From NCBI GenBank assembly GCA_937877575.1, contig CALFIZ010000114.1, positions 1-8,047 on the forward strand: a stretch of DNA of 8,047 bases. The letters are read 5' to 3'. The stretch comes from an uncultured Marinilabiliales bacterium. GTDB lineage: Bacteria; Bacteroidota; Bacteroidia; Bacteroidales; BM520. How positions within the stretch are numbered: position 1 is the stretch's first letter; each line of letters begins with the position of its first letter. Of this stretch, positions 5,830-8,047 are shown in pieces. The notes under the pieces were generated by a model. The model was not told the DNA's origin, made no database searches, and saw only the letters and a list, made by a program, of their open reading frames with translations. The position numbers were made by a program, and so were the translations under genes.

Positions 5830-7842
5830 TTAATCTTCAATTTTTGCACGTTTTGAGTCCCATATCATGTAGATGATGATGGCTATGTACATTATCAGGG
5901 CGATAAGTCCTGCGAGAGGTGTTGAGGAGAAAGGTTCCCCCGATGCGGTGGTGGCTGTGAGGTTGACGTTGGCGAATTTGAGGATTGCGCTTACAACGCC
6001 CATGAGGGCGCCGCCTGCAATGAAGCCCGATGCGATGAGGGTGCCTCTGTTGTTGCGTGCAGCGTTGAGCTTTTCGTTTTTGCTGCGTGAGCTGACGTAC
6101 CATGCAATTGCTCCGCCTATGAGAAGAGGAATGTTGAGGTCAATAGGGATGAACATACCTAATGCAAATGGAAGAGCTGGAACCTTTATCAATGTGAGAA
6201 TCAGCGCGATGGCTGCGCCTATGCCGTAAAGTAGCCAGGGTGCATTGCCGCCTGACATCATTGGCTCTATAACCGCTGACATCGCATTGGCCTGCGGTGC
6301 CACAAGAGCACCTTCACCGACGAATCCGTACGCTTTGTTCAGTACCATTATGACGCCTGAAACTGTTGCGGCTGCAACGATTACACCGACAAACTTCCAG
6401 ATTTCCTGATTCTTCGGAGTTGTGCCTATCCAGTATCCGACTTTCAGGTCTGTGATAAATGCACCCGCAACTGCAAGAGCCGTGCAGACGACACCGCCTA
6501 TTATCAGCGTCGCCGTCATTCCTTCAGAACCGCTGAGTCCTGCGGCAACCATCACCAACGATGCAAGTATCAGGGTCATAAGCGTCATTCCGCTGACAGG
6601 GTTCGAACCCACTATCGCAATTGCGTTGGCGGCGACAGTGGTGAACAGGAACGATATCAGGGCGACGACTAAAATGCCTATGAAGGCATGACCTGCGTTG
6701 TGGACTACTCCGAACCAGAAGAACAGGAATGTGATGATGAGCACCACGATGATGCCTACAACGATGAATTTCATTGACAGGTCTTTGTCGGTACGGTCAA
6801 CTGTGACATTTGCGCTTTTCTTTCCTTTGAACTCATTTGTGGCGAGTTTGACAGATGACTTGATTACGCCCCATGACTTGATGATGCTGATGAGGCCTGC
6901 CATGGCGATGCCGCCGATGCCTATGTGGCGTGCATATCCTGAAAAGATGGCTTCAGGTGACATTTCACCGATGGTCTGTGTGATACCTGTGTTCATGAGG
7001 TCTATCACCTGATTGCCCCAGAAGATGTTCATGCCTGGGATGATGATGAACCATACTAACAGCGAGCCGCAGCAGATGATGAAGGCATATTTGAGTCCGA
7101 TGATGTATCCCAATCCGAGGACAGCGGCGCCGGTGTTGACTTTGAACATCAGTTTCGCGTTGTTGGCAAGTGTGTTGCCCCAGCCCATCATCCTTGTGGT
7201 TATGGTCTCACTCCACCAGCCGAATGTTGAAACTATAAAATCGTACAATCCGCCTATCAAACCGCTGATAACCAGTAACATCGATTCCTTGCCCTTCTTC
7301 TGTCCGCTGACAAGCACCTGCGTGGTGGCAGTGGCTTCCGGGAAAGGATATTTGCCGTGTTGTTCCTTCACGAAATATCTTCTGAACGGTATGAGAAACA
7401 GGATTCCAAGGACACCGCCGAGCAGCGAACTCAGGAACACCTGCCAGTAATTGATGCCGATGGTGTAGCCTTTGCCTTGCAGAATGTAAAGGGCAGGCAG
7501 TGTGAATATTGCGCCGGCAACCACGCCGCCGGAGCAGCCGCCAATCGACTGTATGATGACGTTTTGGGACAAAGCGTCGATTTTCTTTGCAACTCCCGAC
7601 AGCCCGATGGCTATAATCGCTATAGGTATGGCTGCTTCAAAGACCTGTCCCACCTTCAATCCGAGATAGGCGGCAGCTGCTGAGAATAATACGGTCATCA
7701 GCAGGCCGACGGTCACTGACCATACTGTAACTTCTTTGTATCTTTTGTCTTTTGATAGTATGGGTTCGTATGTCTCACCGGGTTTCAGTTCACGGTGGGC
7801 GTTTTCCGGTAACCCTTTCGGAATGTTTTCTGATTCTGCCAT
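5830..7842 (-). CDS. OPT-family oligopeptide transporter
   Basis: An inner-membrane secondary transporter of the OPT superfamily, which takes up small peptides (related members move metal-chelator complexes). The 670 residues form a very hydrophobic protein with more than a dozen membrane segments after a polar N-terminus (1-35). Typical family features are AAYLGLKVGQVFEAAIPIAI (57-76), KYPFPEATA (164-172), and SNPVSGMT (413-420). The C-terminus is short and charged. I chose ATG 7842 because the upstream in-frame TTG at 7890 would lie upstream of the predicted promoter's transcription start. No Shine-Dalgarno is present; the leader is A-rich. It is the first gene of a run with pepT, which supports peptides as substrate, but the exact substrate cannot be read from the sequence. 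Confidence 0.95.
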   Translation of the reverse strand: MAESENIPKGLPENAHRELKPGETYEPILSKDKRYKEVTVWSVTVGLLMTVLFSAAAAYLGLKVGQVFEAAIPIAIIAIGLSGVAKKIDALSQNVIIQSIGGCSGGVVAGAIFTLPALYILQGKGYTIGINYWQVFLSSLLGGVLGILFLIPFRRYFVKEQHGKYPFPEATATTQVLVSGQKKGKESMLLVISGLIGGLYDFIVSTFGWWSETITTRMMGWGNTLANNAKLMFKVNTGAAVLGLGYIIGLKYAFIICCGSLLVWFIIIPGMNIFWGNQVIDLMNTGITQTIGEMSPEAIFSGYARHIGIGGIAMAGLISIIKSWGVIKSSVKLATNEFKGKKSANVTVDRTDKDLSMKFIVVGIIVVLIITFLFFWFGVVHNAGHAFIGILVVALISFLFTTVAANAIAIVGSNPVSGMTLMTLILASLVMVAAGLSGSEGMTATLIIGGVVCTALAVAGAFITDLKVGYWIGTTPKNQEIWKFVGVIVAAATVSGVIMVLNKAYGFVGEGALVAPQANAMSAVIEPMMSGGNAPWLLYGIGAAIALILTLIKVPALPFALGMFIPIDLNIPLLIGGAIAWYVSSRSKNEKLNAARNNRGTLIASGFIAGGALMGVVSAILKFANVNLTATTASGEPFSSTPLAGLIALIMYIAIIIYMIWDSKRAKIED

Positions 7843-7867
7843 TTTTTTTAAGGTTTTATTTTGCTTG

Positions 7868-7898
7868 CAAAAATACCAATATTTTGTCAAAAATCAAC
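7868..7898 (-). promoter_or_regulatory. Promoter of the OPT-pepT operon (Bacteroidota type)
   Basis: On the minus strand the -7 box TATTTTTG (7875-7868) matches TAnnTTTG exactly and lies 19 bases downstream of a GTTG -33 box (7898-7895). This is the optimal spacing for this type of promoter. Transcription would start near 7861, leaving a leader of about 18 bases. The palindrome CCAATTGG (7898-7905) touches the -33 box and could be an operator half. Confidence 0.75.
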
Positions 7899-7929
7899 CA
7901 ATTGGGAAATGTTTTCCGTCCCATTGTAG

Positions 7930-7950
7930 GGCTGTCGCATTGCGGCAGCC
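7930..7950. repeat. Hairpin-forming inverted repeat upstream of the OPT operon
   Basis: GGCTGTCGC and GCGGCAGCC form a 9-base-pair stem (one G-U pair on the plus-strand transcript, an A-C mismatch on the minus strand) around the 3-base loop ATT. It is GC-rich inside an AT-rich intergenic region and lies upstream of both promoters, so neither would transcribe it. A small dispersed repeat, a protein-binding site, or the remains of a terminator are all possible. It has no T tract. Confidence 0.5.
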
Positions 7951-7992
7951 GGAATTGCCGGTCAAACCCTAACCCCCCATAAATTCCGGAAT
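7949..7992. repeat. CCGGAATT inverted repeats in the divergent intergenic region
   Basis: CCGGAATT (7949-7956) and its complement AATTCCGG (7982-7989) form an 8-base inverted repeat 25 bases apart. The right copy lies in the perfect 10-base palindrome ATTCCGGAAT (7983-7992), and a further CCGG at 7958-7961 makes a small dyad with the left copy. The set lies between two divergent promoters, where a dimeric regulator could bind. This is inference from symmetry alone. Confidence 0.35.
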
Positions 7993-8007
7993 AATTTTAT
8001 GTAATCT

Positions 8008-8037
8008 GTTGTGTTTTGGAAATTATTCGTATTTTTG
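8008..8037 (+). promoter_or_regulatory. Probable plus-strand promoter for a divergent gene beyond the window
   Basis: TATTTTTG at 8030-8037 matches TAnnTTTG on the plus strand, with GTTG at 8008-8011, 18 bases upstream. The window ends 10 bases after the -7 box, so the gene it would drive is not visible. The same octamer forms the -7 box of the OPT promoter on the other strand. Confidence 0.5.
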
Positions 8038-8047
8038 CATCGTCACA

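Noticed and set aside
5820..5849. GTG 5849 as start of pepT
   Set aside because: It would overlap the end of the transporter gene and add a lysine/asparagine-rich stretch not expected in the family; ATG 5819 gives the canonical N-terminus.
7843..7890. TTG 7890 as start of the OPT transporter
   Set aside because: It lies upstream of the predicted transcription start and overlaps the promoter; ATG 7842 is downstream of it.
7736..7982. Plus-strand frames across the OPT start and promoter
   Set aside because: They run through the transporter coding start and the intergenic repeats and show no protein-like features.

Overview
The window looks like a piece of a Bacteroidales (Bacteroidota) chromosome. 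The evidence is the promoter grammar (TAnnTTTG -7 boxes with a TTG-type -33 box), the near absence of Shine-Dalgarno sequences in front of most genes, a tRNA gene without an encoded CCA, and a gene set typical of the group (long C-terminal-processing protease, TonB-domain lipoprotein, OPT transporter next to peptidase T). I cannot place it to genus. Every gene that I can support lies on the minus strand, so the window reads right to left.

Right part (8047 down to 3049): an intergenic region of about 205 bases carries a good minus-strand promoter, several inverted repeats, and a probable plus-strand promoter for a divergent gene outside the window. The minus-strand promoter leads into a tightly packed run with gaps of 10, 1 and 10 bases: an OPT-family oligopeptide transporter, peptidase T (pepT), a lipoprotein with a TonB C-terminal domain, and an MscS-type mechanosensitive channel. 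The first two form a sensible peptide-uptake and peptide-cleavage pair. The last two are envelope proteins whose link to peptide use is unclear.

Middle part (3048 down to 365): a short intergenic region with a second promoter drives tRNA-Leu(CAA). It is followed after only 8 bases by pth (peptidyl-tRNA hydrolase), then after 24 bases by an S41 C-terminal-processing protease. The pth message has no room for its own leader unless the tRNA is cut away.

Left part (1000 down to 1): base composition drops to roughly 25-40% GC in hand-counted 60-base lines, against about 47-58% in the lines counted from 1081 to 1440. The drop lies inside the protease gene and continues through a small cysteine-containing protein of unknown function. 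The protease carries about 110 residues beyond where I expect the family to end. The small gene is the only one here with a strong Shine-Dalgarno sequence, and that sequence sits inside a predicted mRNA hairpin.

Most of the window is ordinary housekeeping and envelope content. I see no CRISPR array, insertion sequence, phage gene or obvious defence system. The left end (unusual protease tail, unknown small protein, structured ribosome-binding site, composition shift) is the best candidate for something not described before.
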